A program made the translations under genes and the position numbers. This document shows, piece by piece, positions 20,153 through 30,219 of a stretch of 64,000 bases of DNA (position 1 is the first letter of the stretch; each line of letters opens with the position of its first letter). The stretch comes from Vreelandella sulfidaeris (GTDB lineage: Bacteria; Pseudomonadota; Gammaproteobacteria; Pseudomonadales; Halomonadaceae). The stretch lies in NCBI GenBank assembly GCA_007182875.1, contig AP019514.1, positions 3,286,001 through 3,350,000 on the forward strand. The letters are read 5' to 3'. The notes below the pieces were generated by a model, which made no database searches, was not told the DNA's origin, and saw only the letters and a list, made by a program, of their open reading frames with translations.

Positions 20153-20842
20153 ACCCAACGGGCCTTGATCTGCCGCCGCTATTAGCGGCGTTTGTATTGG
20201 CTTGATGGGCGGCGCTCACTGCATTGGCATGTGCGGCGGTATTATGAGCGCACTCACCTTCGCGGTGCCTCCCAGCATGCGTCATCCGGCACGGTTGGGC
20301 GGCCTGTTGCTCAGCTATAACGCCGGTCGTATCACTAGCTATATGAGCGCAGGTGCGCTGGTTGCGCTACTAGGCACGCTGTTTTCTCTTTCAGCTACCG
20401 CTAGGTTATTACTCCAGGTTTTTGCCGCGCTGATGCTCATCTTAATGGCGCTGTATATTGCCAACTGGTGGAAGGGGCTGCTCAAAATCGAAGCCGTTGG
20501 CCGCCGCCTATGGCGCTTTCTTGAGCCTATAGGGCGGCGCTTAATGCCCGTTGTGCACCTTCCCAAGCCTTCGCGCTGGGTGCCGTGTGGGGCTGGCTGC
20601 CCTGCGGGCTGGTTTACTCCATGCTGGCCTGGAGTTTAGCGATTGCCGACCCATTGCAAGGGGCACTGCTAATGGGCGCCTTTGGGCTTGGTACATTGCC
20701 CGCGTTATTAGCGACTGGACTTGCTGCGCGCCAGTTAAGCCATCTCATACGTCACCCTGCAACACGCAGCGTAGCCGCGTTAACCATTATCACCTTTGCG
20801 CTTTGGCAGCTTTGGACCCTCACAACACATAATCTTCACTAA
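20149..20842 (+). CDS. Sulfite exporter TauE/SafE (DsbD_2-like) family membrane protein (two frame breaks)
   Basis: A six-helix membrane protein regularly found after ccoS. It starts MNPTGLDLPPLLAAF, has the conserved GGAHCIGMCGGIMSAL motif, LLSYNAGRITSYMSAGALVA, and after a break GWLPCGLVYSMLAWSLAIAD. The cysteines in HCxGMC and LPCG suggest metal or thiol chemistry; a part in copper handling for the oxidase is inferred from context. Breaks are near 20200 (GGCTTGATGGG) and 20570. Confidence 0.85.
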
Positions 20843-20930
20843 CATGATATGGCTCAACGTTTAGTGCGTATCGGCGAGTTAGGCTGGCATTAAAGTTTTA
20901 ACGCCACTTTTAACGCCGGAGCGACACTTC

Positions 20931-22368
20931 ATGCCCGTTCATGCCTTTGCGGCTTCTTCTATGATCACTTCAACCAAGGCCAGGCCAGCCACCGGGCAGA
21001 CAGGTTGGGATGAAGCTTTACTACGCCGCTACGATACCAGCGGCCCGCGCTACACCTCCTACCCCACGGCACTGTCGTTTCATAACCAATTTACCCCTAG
21101 TGATTTGACCCAGGCGCTAGAGCGCAGCAATACCAGCAAGCGTTCACTCTCGCTGTATGTGCACATCCCTTTCTGCCGAAAAATCTGCTTCTACTGCGCC
21201 TGTAATAAAATCGCCACCAAGAATACCGCTCTGGCTGAACCCTACTTAGCCCGACTCGACCGCGAAATGGTACTGACCGCCCGCCACTTAGATACCACAA
21301 GGCCGGTTGAGCAGTTACATTGGGAGGCGGTACACCCACATTTCTCAGTTTGAATCAGATGGGCGATCTGATTGATCGTTTGGATGCGCGTTTTGGGCTT
21401 TCGTCATCTCCAAATCGCGATTACGCGATTGAAATAGATCCTCGCGAAGCGGATGTGTTCACGCTGCGCCATCTTGAGTCACTCGGCTTTAATCGCATCA
21501 GTCTGGGCGTGCAAGATTTAAACCCGCTGGTGCAGAAGGCCATTAACCGCATTCAGCCTAGAATACTCACCGAAACGCTGATGGATGAAGCGCATCGATT
21601 GGGTTTTAGGTCTTTGAATCTTGATTTGATTTATGGCCTGCCGTTTCAAACTGAAAAGAGCTTTGCTGACACCTTGCGCCAGGTAATTGAGCTGAACCCC
21701 GCACGGCTTTCTGTGTTTAATTACGCCCATATGCCTGATCGCTTCCCCCCTCAGCGGCGCATTAATGTCGATGACTTGCCAGGCGGCGAAGAGAAGCTGG
21801 CGATTCTTCGTACCACTATTGAAATGCTCACCGCGGCGGGTTATGTACATATAGGTATGGATCACTTTGCCCGTCCTGACGACAGCTTAGCCATTGCCCA
21901 GCGTGAAGGCTCGCTACAGCGCAACTTCCAGGGCTACTCCAGCCATGCTCAGTGTGACTTGATTGGCCTTGGCGTTTCGGCTATTTCTCGCATTGATGAT
22001 ATCTATGCGCAAAATCCTAGCGATCTGACACGCTACGAAGCGTCGCTGGATCAGGGGCAGCTTGCCACAGTGCGCGGCATACGCTTAAGTGATGACGACC
22101 TGATCCGGCGAGACGTGATTGAGCGGCTGATGTGCGATATGCGTATTGATTTGGCCACGGTTAGTCAACGCTGGAACATTGATGCTCCGCGCTACTTTGC
22201 GCCAGCACTTGAACATCTGCAAAGCGCCGAGCAAGATGGTCTGCTAACGCGAAGCGGCGATCAACTAAGCGCTACCCCATTGGCCGACTGCTAATTCGCC
22301 ATATAGCGATGGCGTTTGATGCTCACCTGCCGCAGCAAACGGGCCAAGGCTACTCAAAGATTGTTTAA
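20931..22368 (+). CDS. hemN: Oxygen-independent coproporphyrinogen III oxidase HemN (two frame breaks)
   Basis: Radical SAM enzyme that converts coproporphyrinogen III to protoporphyrinogen IX without oxygen, making haem for the neighbouring oxidase. The cluster motif is CRKICFYCACNK (CxxxCxxC), preceded by the SGPRYTSYPTALSFH start. GGGTPTFLSL follows after a break near 21330. A second break near 22277-22280 is one missing G; with it, the frame continues TPLGRLLIRHIAMAFDAHL to a stop at 22366-22368 instead of ending early at 22294. GGAG lies before the ATG at 20931; an internal ATG at 20961 is a weaker alternative. Confidence 0.95.
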
Positions 22369-22376
22369 TAATCTTT
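22356..22376. repeat. Perfect 7-bp inverted repeat at the hemN 3' end
   Basis: AAAGATT-N7-AATCTTT, with the hemN stop codon in the loop and the anr start 77 bp further on. It could be a weak terminator (only three T follow) or an operator for anr. Confidence 0.4.
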
Positions 22377-22452
22377 AAGCAGGCATGCCAAAGCTATTAT
22401 AATAAGTAAGGTTTTTCTAATCGATAAGCGGCACTCACTCAAGGAGCAACGC

Positions 22453-23197
22453 ATGCTGGAATCCATGAGCCCCAGACGCTCGCTACTCCACGAAGCTCGC
22501 TGCCAAACCTGCAGCTTGAGTTCACTGTGCTTGCCGCTTGCCCTTGAACTGGACGACATGGGACAGTTCGATGCCATTATTCGCCGCCGTGCGCCGCTGA
22601 AAAAGGCGCGCTACTGTTTCGCCAGGGAGATGCCTTTACCAGTGTTTACGCGGTACGTTCAGGCAGCCTGAAACAAGTCACATCAGAAGGGAACGGCAGC
22701 GAGCAACTGACCAATTTCTATCTACCTAGTGAATTGGTCGGGCTAGATGGGATTGATGAAGAGCAATATCCCGGGAGCGTAATCGCCCTGGAAACGACCA
22801 CGGTTTGCGAAATCCCCTTTGATCGCCTGGATTTACTGTCAGAAGAGTTGCCCGAACTACGTGGCCAGCTGTATCGCAGCATGAGCAAAGAATTACGCGA
22901 CGACCGGCGCATGATGCGCCTGTTATCACGTAAAACCGCTGACCAGCGGCTGGCAAGCTTTTGATTACGCTTTCAGATCGTTTTCGTCGGCGGGGTTACT
23001 CGCCTTACAGCTTTCGCCTTTCAATGCCCAGAGCCGATATCGGCAACTACCTAGGGCTGGCGGTGGAAACGGTCAGCCGCATCTTAAGCCGCCTTCAGCA
23101 GCAGAATGTAGTGGCGGTTTCGGGGCGAGAGGTTAACATTCTGGACATGCAGCGTTTGATAACTCTCGCCGAAGAAGAGCAGCAAACGGTTAGCTGA
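22453..23197 (+). CDS. anr: FNR/Anr-type oxygen-sensing transcription regulator (two frame breaks)
   Basis: Global regulator of the shift to low oxygen through a [4Fe-4S] cluster. The N-terminal ligands [10 protein letters not shown] (C-x2-C-x5-C) and a fourth cysteine in [13 protein letters not shown] correspond to the four FNR ligands. A cNMP-fold domain ([39 protein letters not shown]) precedes the helix-turn-helix [19 protein letters not shown], with the FNR-type E-SR recognition helix. Breaks are near 22610 and 22960. AAGGAG precedes the ATG. Probable targets include ccoNOQP and hemN. The 3' end overlaps convergent ttcA by 8 bp. Confidence 0.95.
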
Positions 23198-24110
23198 CGT
23201 TAAACGCCTGGATTCGCCCGGCCAGTAACTCTGCCTGCTTGGCCTCTAAACCTGCAAAATCGAACAGATTGCGGTCTGCCAGTTGGGAAGGCGCGATATT
23301 GGTGACGGCTTTAAACATGCTTTCCAGGCGGCCGGGGAATTTTTTATCCCATTCAGCGAGCATCTCTTTGACTACTTGGCGCTGCATATTAGGCTGGGAA
23401 CCACAAAGATTGCAGGGAATAATCGGGAATTCCATCAACCGAGAAAACTCAGCAATATCCGCCTCTTTACAATAAGCCAAAGGCCGAATAACGATATTCT
23501 TGCCATCATCGGAGAGCAGCTTGGGCGGCATCGCTTTCAGGTTGCCCCCAAAGAACATATTGAGAAACAACGTTTCAAGAATATCTTCGCGGTGGTGACC
23601 AAGAGCAATTTTATTGGCGCCAATCTCTTCTGCAAAGCCATACAGCGAGCCGCGCCGCAGGCGTGAACAGAGCGCACAGGTGGTTTTGCCTTCTGGGGTT
23701 TTCTCCTTTACTACCGAGTAGGTATCACGTTCGACAATATGATATTCAACGCCCTGCTTATCCAGATAACTAGGCAGCACGTGCTCGGGAAATCCCGGCT
23801 GCTTTTGGTCTAAATTGACCGCCACCAGTGAAAAGTTGATCGGTGCATTGCGCTGCAAGTTGCGCAAAATCTCCAGCATCGTGTAGCTGTCTTTACCACC
23901 GGAGAGGCATACCATGACGCGATCGCCTTCATTGATCATTTGGTAATCAATAATCGCATTGCCCACTTCTCGGCGCAGGCGCTTTTGCAACTTGTTAAAT
24001 TCACGCTTCTGCTTGGCGTCAGCCAGCTCAGGCTGGCCTTGCGCCGGAGCAGCGGGGGCGGCTGCTAAAGTGTCAAGGTGAGCAGGGTCAAAATGATTGA
24101 GAGATTGCAT
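23190..24110 (-). CDS. ttcA: tRNA 2-thiocytidine(32) synthetase TtcA
   Basis: Iron-sulfur dependent tRNA thiolase. PP-loop motif SGGKDSYTM (about residue 75), cysteine pairs CALC and CNLC that hold the cluster, and the block [19 protein letters not shown] are all present. The 306-residue frame is intact (E. coli 311). The ATG at 24108-24110 ([15 protein letters not shown]) is chosen; upstream in-frame sequence looks unrelated. It is usually next to anr in Pseudomonas and Halomonas. Confidence 0.95.
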   Translation of the reverse strand: MQSLNHFDPAHLDTLAAAPAAPAQGQPELADAKQKREFNKLQKRLRREVGNAIIDYQMINEGDRVMVCLSGGKDSYTMLEILRNLQRNAPINFSLVAVNLDQKQPGFPEHVLPSYLDKQGVEYHIVERDTYSVVKEKTPEGKTTCALCSRLRRGSLYGFAEEIGANKIALGHHREDILETLFLNMFFGGNLKAMPPKLLSDDGKNIVIRPLAYCKEADIAEFSRLMEFPIIPCNLCGSQPNMQRQVVKEMLAEWDKKFPGRLESMFKAVTNIAPSQLADRNLFDFAGLEAKQAELLAGRIQAFNVS

Positions 24111-24235
24111 GGTATAGGCACTGCCGAGTGTGAAAGGCGCTAGAGCGGAAAAAGTAGGCGCTATTCTAACAACACTCAGCGCCCGACCCAACTTTCTGTC
24201 TCTAAGAGCCCTCTGTCTCTAAGTGCCCTCTGTCT

Positions 24236-24899
24236 CTAAGCGGCCTCAGCCATCGTGCGCTGCAGTCGCATATAGAGTAGTGCGCTGGCTGTCGCCTCGC
24301 CTAACACACTCTGCATCCCTAAGGCGGGAACTTTCCAGCACGTCAGCGCCTGAGCAAAGCTGCTGGGCGCGTCGATCTCTGGATGCAAGCGGCGCAGCCG
24401 GCGTTGATGCAGCTTGGCCACATCGATCTGGGCATTAGGCAGTGAAAAGCCCAACTGCTTACTCAGCAGCGCATTCAATGCGCTAATGCGCGGCTCTAAT
24501 TTCCAGCCGATAATCGGTCGATTGCCAATGAATTCCACTAACGCGCTTAAGTTATCCCTGTTAGGTGGCATTACTTCCCCCTGCTTGGCATAGCAAGTGG
24601 TGACGGCGCAGCGTTGCACTCTCGGGCTGCCTCGCACAACCTAAGGTGATTACAAAAGCGCGACTGGTGCGCACTTGCTGTTGGCTCATCGCCACCGCCG
24701 CCAAGCTAATCACTGGTGAAGTGGGTGTAGGCATTGCAGTGCAGGCAAGCGCTACTAGCTCTTCACCCATATAGGGCTGAAACAGCCAGGCATAGGGAGA
24801 ATCCGCACAGCGTCGCCGGTCACTTTCACGACGCATTAGGGTACGCAGTGAGCCACTAAATAACGCCACGTGCCGATCTAACAACCGCATTCCGCTCAC
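24236..24899 (-). CDS. DnaQ-like 3'-5' exonuclease-fold protein, apparently catalytically dead (one frame break)
   Basis: In the related Pseudomonas neighbourhood (PA3232-PA3235) a 3'-5' exonuclease gene lies beside a DUF294 gene and a symporter. This protein aligns with that type: LLDRHVALFSGSLRTLMRR, then a strand-1 region EELVALACTAMPTPTSPV where functional enzymes have LDxETTG, then VEFIGNRPIIGWKLEPRISA where they have an Asp after LEF, and ALGMQSVLGEATASALLYM where they have HDAxxDA. The acidic residues of all three Exo motifs and the histidine appear replaced. The frame breaks near 24600 (TTGCTATGC context). Its GTG start overlaps the DUF294 stop. An ATG at 24890 is possible. The call of lost catalysis is from my alignment by eye. 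Confidence 0.7.
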
Positions 24900-26725
24900 G
24901 AATACTCCAAATGGTAACGATGGGAAAGCCGCTGCTTAAAGTCTTTGACAATATGCAGCGCCTCACGCAATAGGTCACGTTCGAGCGAAGAGAGGGTTTG
25001 CACCACGACACGATTGGTGCGATTCGTCTCTTGCGGCGTACTAGGCGTTTCCAGGGCGGCAAGCTGCTGCCTAAGACGTAGTTCGGTAAAGAGCGCCAAC
25101 GCCTCGCCCAGGTCCTCGGCAAAACGTCGATCCAAACGGCCATCAACGACCAGAGCGTCAAGGCGGTCGAGGGTCGAGGTGGCTTTGATACGCCGCTCAA
25201 GCGCCATGGTGCGCACGCCATGTACGATGGGAAAAATACCGCCTTTCTTAATATCGATACCGTGTTGTGGCTTTTCAGCGAGCCAAACAGGGTCAGCGGG
25301 GTCGAGAAACGCAGTGCTGTTCGGGCAAAATACGAGAGCAGTAGCTCATCACGGGAGCAGCGTTCGAACAGCTCATCACGGACACTTTCAAGCAAACGGG
25401 GTTACCTGCTACGGCATGGGCATCAAGCATAATCGCCAGCTTCATCAGGCTGTCGCCATCACGCTCGCTGGCCCATTTGGCAATATTGCTCTTCCACTGC
25501 GATACCGTAGCCACCCACTCGGGGTTAGACACCATAATATTGCCGGGACACGGCGGATAACCAAGCTGTATCAGGGTATCAGTAAGGGGTTTGCATGTGG
25601 CTTGCGATGTCAGGCCACTGGGTTTCATCAGCGAGAATCAAACCGTTATCTTGATCCGTTTTTAAAATCTGCTCGCCACGGCCTTCGCTACCCATCACCA
25701 TCATGCAGCTCTGCTCGCGGTAACGTTCACCGATTGTGAATTCCCAGGCTTTACTCATGATGCGGCCGTTCAGTGCGGCGAGCAGATCCATCGCAAAGCG
25801 CAATTTAACGCCCTGGGCCATTAATGCCTTTACCAGCTCCGGCGTGCGCTGGCTGGCCGCTGACAACGCTTCTAAACTGCTCGCTTGCTCCACCTGTAAA
25901 CTCACCACATAGCTGCGGCTTGAAAAGTAACTAAGCACATCGGTAAGTTCCACAACGCCCTTTAAGTCGTTGCGCTCCATCACGACTACTCGTGTCACTT
26001 TATGCCGCGTCATCAGCACCAACACTTCAAACAAATATTGGTCTGGTGCAACGGTTACCAGATTAAAATGGGCGATTTTATCGAGCGGTGCAGTTACCGG
26101 GCTGTCTTCCAACACCAGCGCATTGAGTAGATCGGTTTTGGTTACCATGCCCAGCGTGCCCTGGGTTTCTACCAGTAGGCTGTCGGCGTGACTATCATTC
26201 AGTTGCTTCACTGCGCTAGCAATGTCACTGGAAGCGGCCATTAACAGTGGCTCGCGCATACACTCGCTCACCTTAGCCAACATAAAACCCGCCATGGTAA
26301 CGCCACCATCAGCACGTTTTTCGGTTAACAACCTCGCTTTATGCGTCAGTGATTGACGAAAGAAATCACTAAAATCGGGATAATGGCTGCACAACTGCTG
26401 AAACAGCGCCTTAGGCATTAAATAGCATAGGCACTCCTGCTCAGCCTTAAAACGATAGCGGCTTTTACCATTGAGGATACTGATCGCCCCAAACAGATCC
26501 CCCCGCCGTGTAATGCCCAATGCGTGAAGTAGACGAGGGTAGCGTAGGGTCGATTTCTGCTACTTCGCCTTTATGGAGTAGGTACACATATTCGCCTGTT
26601 TGACCCGTCTCTAAAATCACTTCGTCACGATCAAAATAGGCAAGGTCAATGCCACGGCGAATTTGCTCACGCCCTTCATCGTCAAGAAGCGTAAACGGCA
26701 GTTGGGATAAATCCACATCGACCAT
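24896..26725 (-). CDS. cNMP-binding / CBS / DUF294 nucleotidyltransferase-like protein (about five frame breaks)
   Basis: Domain order from the N-terminus: cyclic-nucleotide-binding-like fold (IDLAYFDRDEVILETGQTGE, then RGDLFGAISILNGKSRYR), a CBS pair (SLLVETQGTLGMVTKTDLLN and HKVTRVVVMERNDLKGVVEL), a GlnD-like nucleotidyltransferase motif GSEGRGEQILKTDQDNGLI, and a DUF294 C-terminal helical domain (MALERRIKATSTLDRLDALV). About 610 residues. Such proteins are thought to sense nucleotides and signal to partners; the reaction is unknown. Start ATG 26723-26725 has GAGG upstream. Breaks near 26520, 25610, 25400 and 25220, with a further one likely. It is divergent from the symporter operon and co-occurs with it in many gammaproteobacteria. 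Confidence 0.85.
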
Positions 26726-27408
26726 TGTGCATGACCTCATTTAACTAAAGGCGAACTTGCAAACATAAGAAGAAACAAATAAGCACCATGAAGCGATGTT
26801 GCCCATTCCAAATGACGTTTTGCCACGCTTCGAAAAATGGTTATCGATTATTATATGAAGATGGCTATACGGGTATAAAGTATTCACTTCCCAAGTAGCA
26901 AGTAGAACGTTGTTATACCTTTAGCTATCACGCTAAGGTCGAAGCGACGTTTGTTACACGACCAAAGTATTGTCACTTACTAACCGAGGATTACCTGTAG
27001 AGCGTTGTGTTTGTATTTAAAGTAGCCAATAAACGCTTTTATTTGCTTACTAGACTATCGTCCCATAGCCATTCAAACACCTACAAACTTCGCTTAAACA
27101 GTGTTCAAAAACACCTATTTTCAACAACATGCATTTCTTGAAAAGCAATTCAGCTGTTTATTGATACCAAAGTCTGGGATTTATTTTTGACGTTTATTGC
27201 CCAGTATTAACAATGAGTCATGCAGGGTAATCGCACGTCACTAACTAACTCGAAATTTCATATCGAATAATAAGGTGATGTGTCTACAAACGCTGACTCA
27301 CCACTCCTAACGATTGAGTGGCTTTCGACGTGCGATTGCCCTGATGGGTCACACGCTATTCCCCGTGAACTTTCCCAACCTTAAAAATCACAAGTGGAGA
27401 GCAACACA
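26726..27408. promoter_or_regulatory. 683-bp divergent regulatory region, no gene seen
   Basis: AT-rich DNA between the DUF294 gene (minus) and the DUF4212-symporter operon (plus). I find no coding frame with family-like sequence. It holds the 17-bp inverted repeat at 27223-27239 / 27327-27343 and must contain both promoters. Its length is unusual for this compact window and fits multi-factor control of the symporter, as expected for a CrbR-regulated gene. Confidence 0.6.
27223..27343. repeat. 17-bp inverted repeat upstream of the DUF4212-symporter operon
   Basis: CAGGGTAATCGCACGTC (27223-27239) and GACGTGCGATTGCCCTG (27327-27343) are reverse complements at 16 of 17 positions, with an 87-bp spacer. 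The right arm ends 65 bp before the DUF4212 ATG. It could be paired operators for a looping regulator or the base of an RNA stem in the leader. Confidence 0.65.
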
Positions 27409-27669
27409 ATGGCAGACGACAAAAGTAATGCTGCTGAATACTGGAAAGCCAACGTCCGCTTAATTTTCGGATGCCTAGCCGTTTGGGCCTTCGTTTCTTA
27501 TGGATGCGCTATCCTCTTTCGCCCACTGCTCGCCGGGATTCCGGTCGGCGGAACTGACTTGGGCTTCTGGTTTGCACAACAGGGCTCCATCTTAACGTTT
27601 ATTGCGCTGATCTTCTTTTATTCCTGGAAGATGAATAAGCTCGATCAAAAATTTGGCCTTGGGGAGTAA
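27409..27669 (+). CDS. DUF4212 small symporter subunit
   Basis: 86 residues with two membrane helices (LIFGCLAVWAFVSYGCAILF and ILTFIALIFFYSWKMNKLD) and the family pattern AAEYWKANVRLI at the N-terminus and WFAQQGSI before helix two. The ATG at 27409 has GTGGAGA nine bases upstream. Members always precede a sodium:solute symporter of the VC_2705 type and are thought to be its small subunit, as here with a six-base gap. Confidence 0.93.
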   Translation: MADDKSNAAEYWKANVRLIFGCLAVWAFVSYGCAILFRPLLAGIPVGGTDLGFWFAQQGSILTFIALIFFYSWKMNKLDQKFGLGE

Positions 27670-27675
27670 ACCGGT

Positions 27676-29456
27676 ATGAGCCAGTTTGCAATTAACTTAC
27701 TGTTCGTCGGCGCCTCCTTTGCCTTGTATATAGGTATTGCGATTTGGGCACGCGCCGGCTCGACGAAAGACTTCTATGTTGCCGGTGGGGGTCCATCCAA
27801 TCACCAACGGGATGGCGACCGCAGCGGACTGGATGTCAGCAGCATCGTTTATTTCCATGGCGGGTTTGCTGGCCTCGGGTGGCTACGCTAACTCTACCTT
27901 CCTGATGGGCTGGACCGGTGGCTACGTTATCCCTAGCGATGCTGTTAGCCCCTTACCTGCGTAAGTTTGGTAAGTTCACTGTACCCGACTTCATCGGTGA
28001 CCGTTTCTACAGCAACACCGCTCGCCTAGTGGCGATCGTATGCTTGATTGTGGCGTCAGTTACTTACGTTATCGGCCAAATGACCGGTGCGGGCGTAGCC
28101 TTCTCACGCTTTCTTGAAGTCAGCAACACCTGGGGTATCTGGCTGGCAGCCCTAATCGTTTTCCTCTACGCCGTATTTGGCGGCATGAAAGGCATCACCT
28201 ACACCCAGGTAGCGCAGTACATCGTACTGATCATCGCTTACACCATTCCTGCGGTGTTTATTGCCTTCCAACTGACCGGCAATCCCATCCCGATGTTCGG
28301 CATGTTTAGTACGCACACCGAATCCGGCATGCCTTTACTGGCCAAGTTAAATGATGTGATCAATGCACTTGGCTTTAGGGACTACACCGCCGACGTCGAC
28401 AACAAGCTGAATATGGTGCTGTTCACCCTATCGTTGATGGTCGGTACTGCCGGTCTACCCCACGTTATCATCCGCTTCTTCACCGTACCGAAAGTAGCGG
28501 ATGCGCGCTGGTCTGCTGGCTGGGCACTGGTATTCATTGCGCTGCTTTACCTCACCGCACCGGCAGTTGGTTCCATGGCACGCCTGAACTTGGCGACCAC
28601 CGTGTATCCAGAGATGGCAGGGCAGGTTGAGAACTACGAAGAAGCGGCTCAAAACCCGATTCTGTACGAAGAGCGTCCAGATTGGGTCCGTACTTGGGAA
28701 GAGACCGGCCTTATCAACTTCACCGATCTTAACAATGACGGCCGTATTCAGATGTATAACGATGCTGTCGACTACTCAGATCGTGGCTGGGAAGGCAACG
28801 AGCTGACAGTTAATAACGATATTCTGGTACTCGCCAACCCCGAAATTGCCAACCTGCCCGGCTGGGTCATTGGCTTGATCGCCGCAGGTGGTATAGCAGC
28901 GGCCCTATCAACCGCAGCAGGCTTGCTACTAGCGATCTCTTCAGCCATCAGTCACGATTTGATCAAGACGATGATCAATCCGAAGATTTCCGAAAAAGGC
29001 GAAATGTTGGCAGCGCGAATCTCCATGGGTGGTGCCATTCTATTGGCCACTTTCTTGGGGCTTAATCCCCCCGGGTTTGCGGCACAGACGGTGGCACTCG
29101 CCTTCGGTATCGCCGGTGCCTCGCTGTTCCCGGCACTGATGATGGGTATTTTCTCCAAGCGGATGAATAATTCAGGCGCGGTTGCCGGCATGCTGGCAGG
29201 CTTGGTTTGTACACTGCTGTACATCTTCACCTATCTGGGCTGGTTCTTCGTGCCGGGTACCAACATGCTGGCCAACACGCCGGACAACTGGTTCTTTGGT
29301 ATCTCCCCGCTCTCGTTCGGTGCGGTAGGTGCGATGATCAACTTCGCCGTTGCCTTCGCGGTTTCCAGCGTGACAAAAGCGCCACCGCAAGAGATTCAGC
29401 TTCTAGTGGAAAGCGTTCGCTATCCGAAAGGTGCTGGTATGGCGATAGATCACTAA
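27676..29456 (+). CDS. Sodium:solute symporter, VC_2705 subfamily, acetate/organic-acid type (two frame breaks)
   Basis: SSS-family transporter of about 593 residues. Blocks include [57 protein letters not shown], and [21 protein letters not shown] long extracytoplasmic insertion in the middle contains [13 protein letters not shown], an EF-hand-like DxNxDG loop that may bind calcium; similar inserts occur in this subfamily. Breaks near 27790 and 27945 at GGGG and short runs. Related proteins (ActP-like) import acetate or other short acids. Position beside CrbS/CrbR and acs supports that. Confidence 0.9.
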
Positions 29457-29515
29457 GTCATAATCCTTCCTGGCGACTTATCAGATGCTGTGATGTCGCT
29501 TTGGAATCGACCTCA

Positions 29516-29550
29516 CCATCGGGCTTCCTTAGGGAGGCCCGATGGCTTTT
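29516..29550 (+). terminator. Intrinsic terminator after the symporter gene
   Basis: CCATCGGGC and GCCCGATGG form a 9-bp stem with a 12-base loop, followed by CTTTT, 59 bp past the stop. Confidence 0.82.
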
Positions 29551-29577
29551 ATAGATGGCTTTTAGAAAGGATATTTT

Positions 29578-30105
29578 ATGATTTGGCATTTGATCGCCGC
29601 CGTTTTTGCTGGCCTTGCAGCCGCGGGTATTGGCCTAATATTACGTACCCTGAGCGGCAAACGCTTGCCCAAGTGGATAGTGCCGGTGTGTGGTGGGCTG
29701 GGCATGCTGGGCTATCAAATACAGGTAGAGTACAGCTGGTTTGAGCATAAGCAGGCGCAGCTTCCTGATACGGCAACGGTGATTTCAACTGAAAGCAATA
29801 CCGCAGTATGGCGCCCATGGACCTTTGCCGTTCCCATGACGACCAAATTTAGCATGGTCGATAGCGAGAACATCCGCTTCACCGAGCAGGAAGGTAGTCG
29901 CCTGGCAGAGTTTATTCTTTATCAGTTTGAACGCCATCACACCGATATATTGTTAACCCAACCCTATCTACTCAACTGCAACAGTCGCGAGATCGTGCCG
30001 CTAGCGGAAGAAACCCGTGAACCAGCTTTAGATGAAATGCGTACGCTGCGGGAAACATCTCCTCTACTGACCACCGTCTGCTCAAGCCAGCAAGAAAACA
30101 GCTAG
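29578..30105 (+). CDS. Uncharacterised membrane-anchored protein in the acetate island
   Basis: 175 residues, intact frame, AAAGGA six bases before the ATG. Two N-terminal hydrophobic stretches (LIAAVFAGLAAAGIGLIL and IVPVCGGLGMLGYQI) suggest membrane insertion, followed by a soluble part with VWRPWTFAVPMTTKFSMVD and FTEQEGSRLAEFILYQFER. Two cysteines lie near the end (LLNCNSRE and TTVCSS). I do not recognise a named family. It sits between the symporter and the CrbS-type kinase on the same strand, so a link to acetate sensing or transport is plausible but unproven. Confidence 0.8.
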   Translation: MIWHLIAAVFAGLAAAGIGLILRTLSGKRLPKWIVPVCGGLGMLGYQIQVEYSWFEHKQAQLPDTATVISTESNTAVWRPWTFAVPMTTKFSMVDSENIRFTEQEGSRLAEFILYQFERHHTDILLTQPYLLNCNSREIVPLAEETREPALDEMRTLRETSPLLTTVCSSQQENS

Positions 30106-30219
30106 CATGATAAAAACGCATGCGCACAATGCCCTGAATTTCGCCTAGAATGGAGTCTTTTAGTCGCAACGCAATTAGCTAAGCGAAATTTGCGTATGAT
30201 TCTGGCTCGGGAGTAAGGC

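Noticed and set aside
24945..25739. Plus-strand open frame within the DUF294 gene
   Set aside because: Antisense to a coding region whose minus-strand frames join into a known domain order; composition is atypical (Ser/Arg rich).
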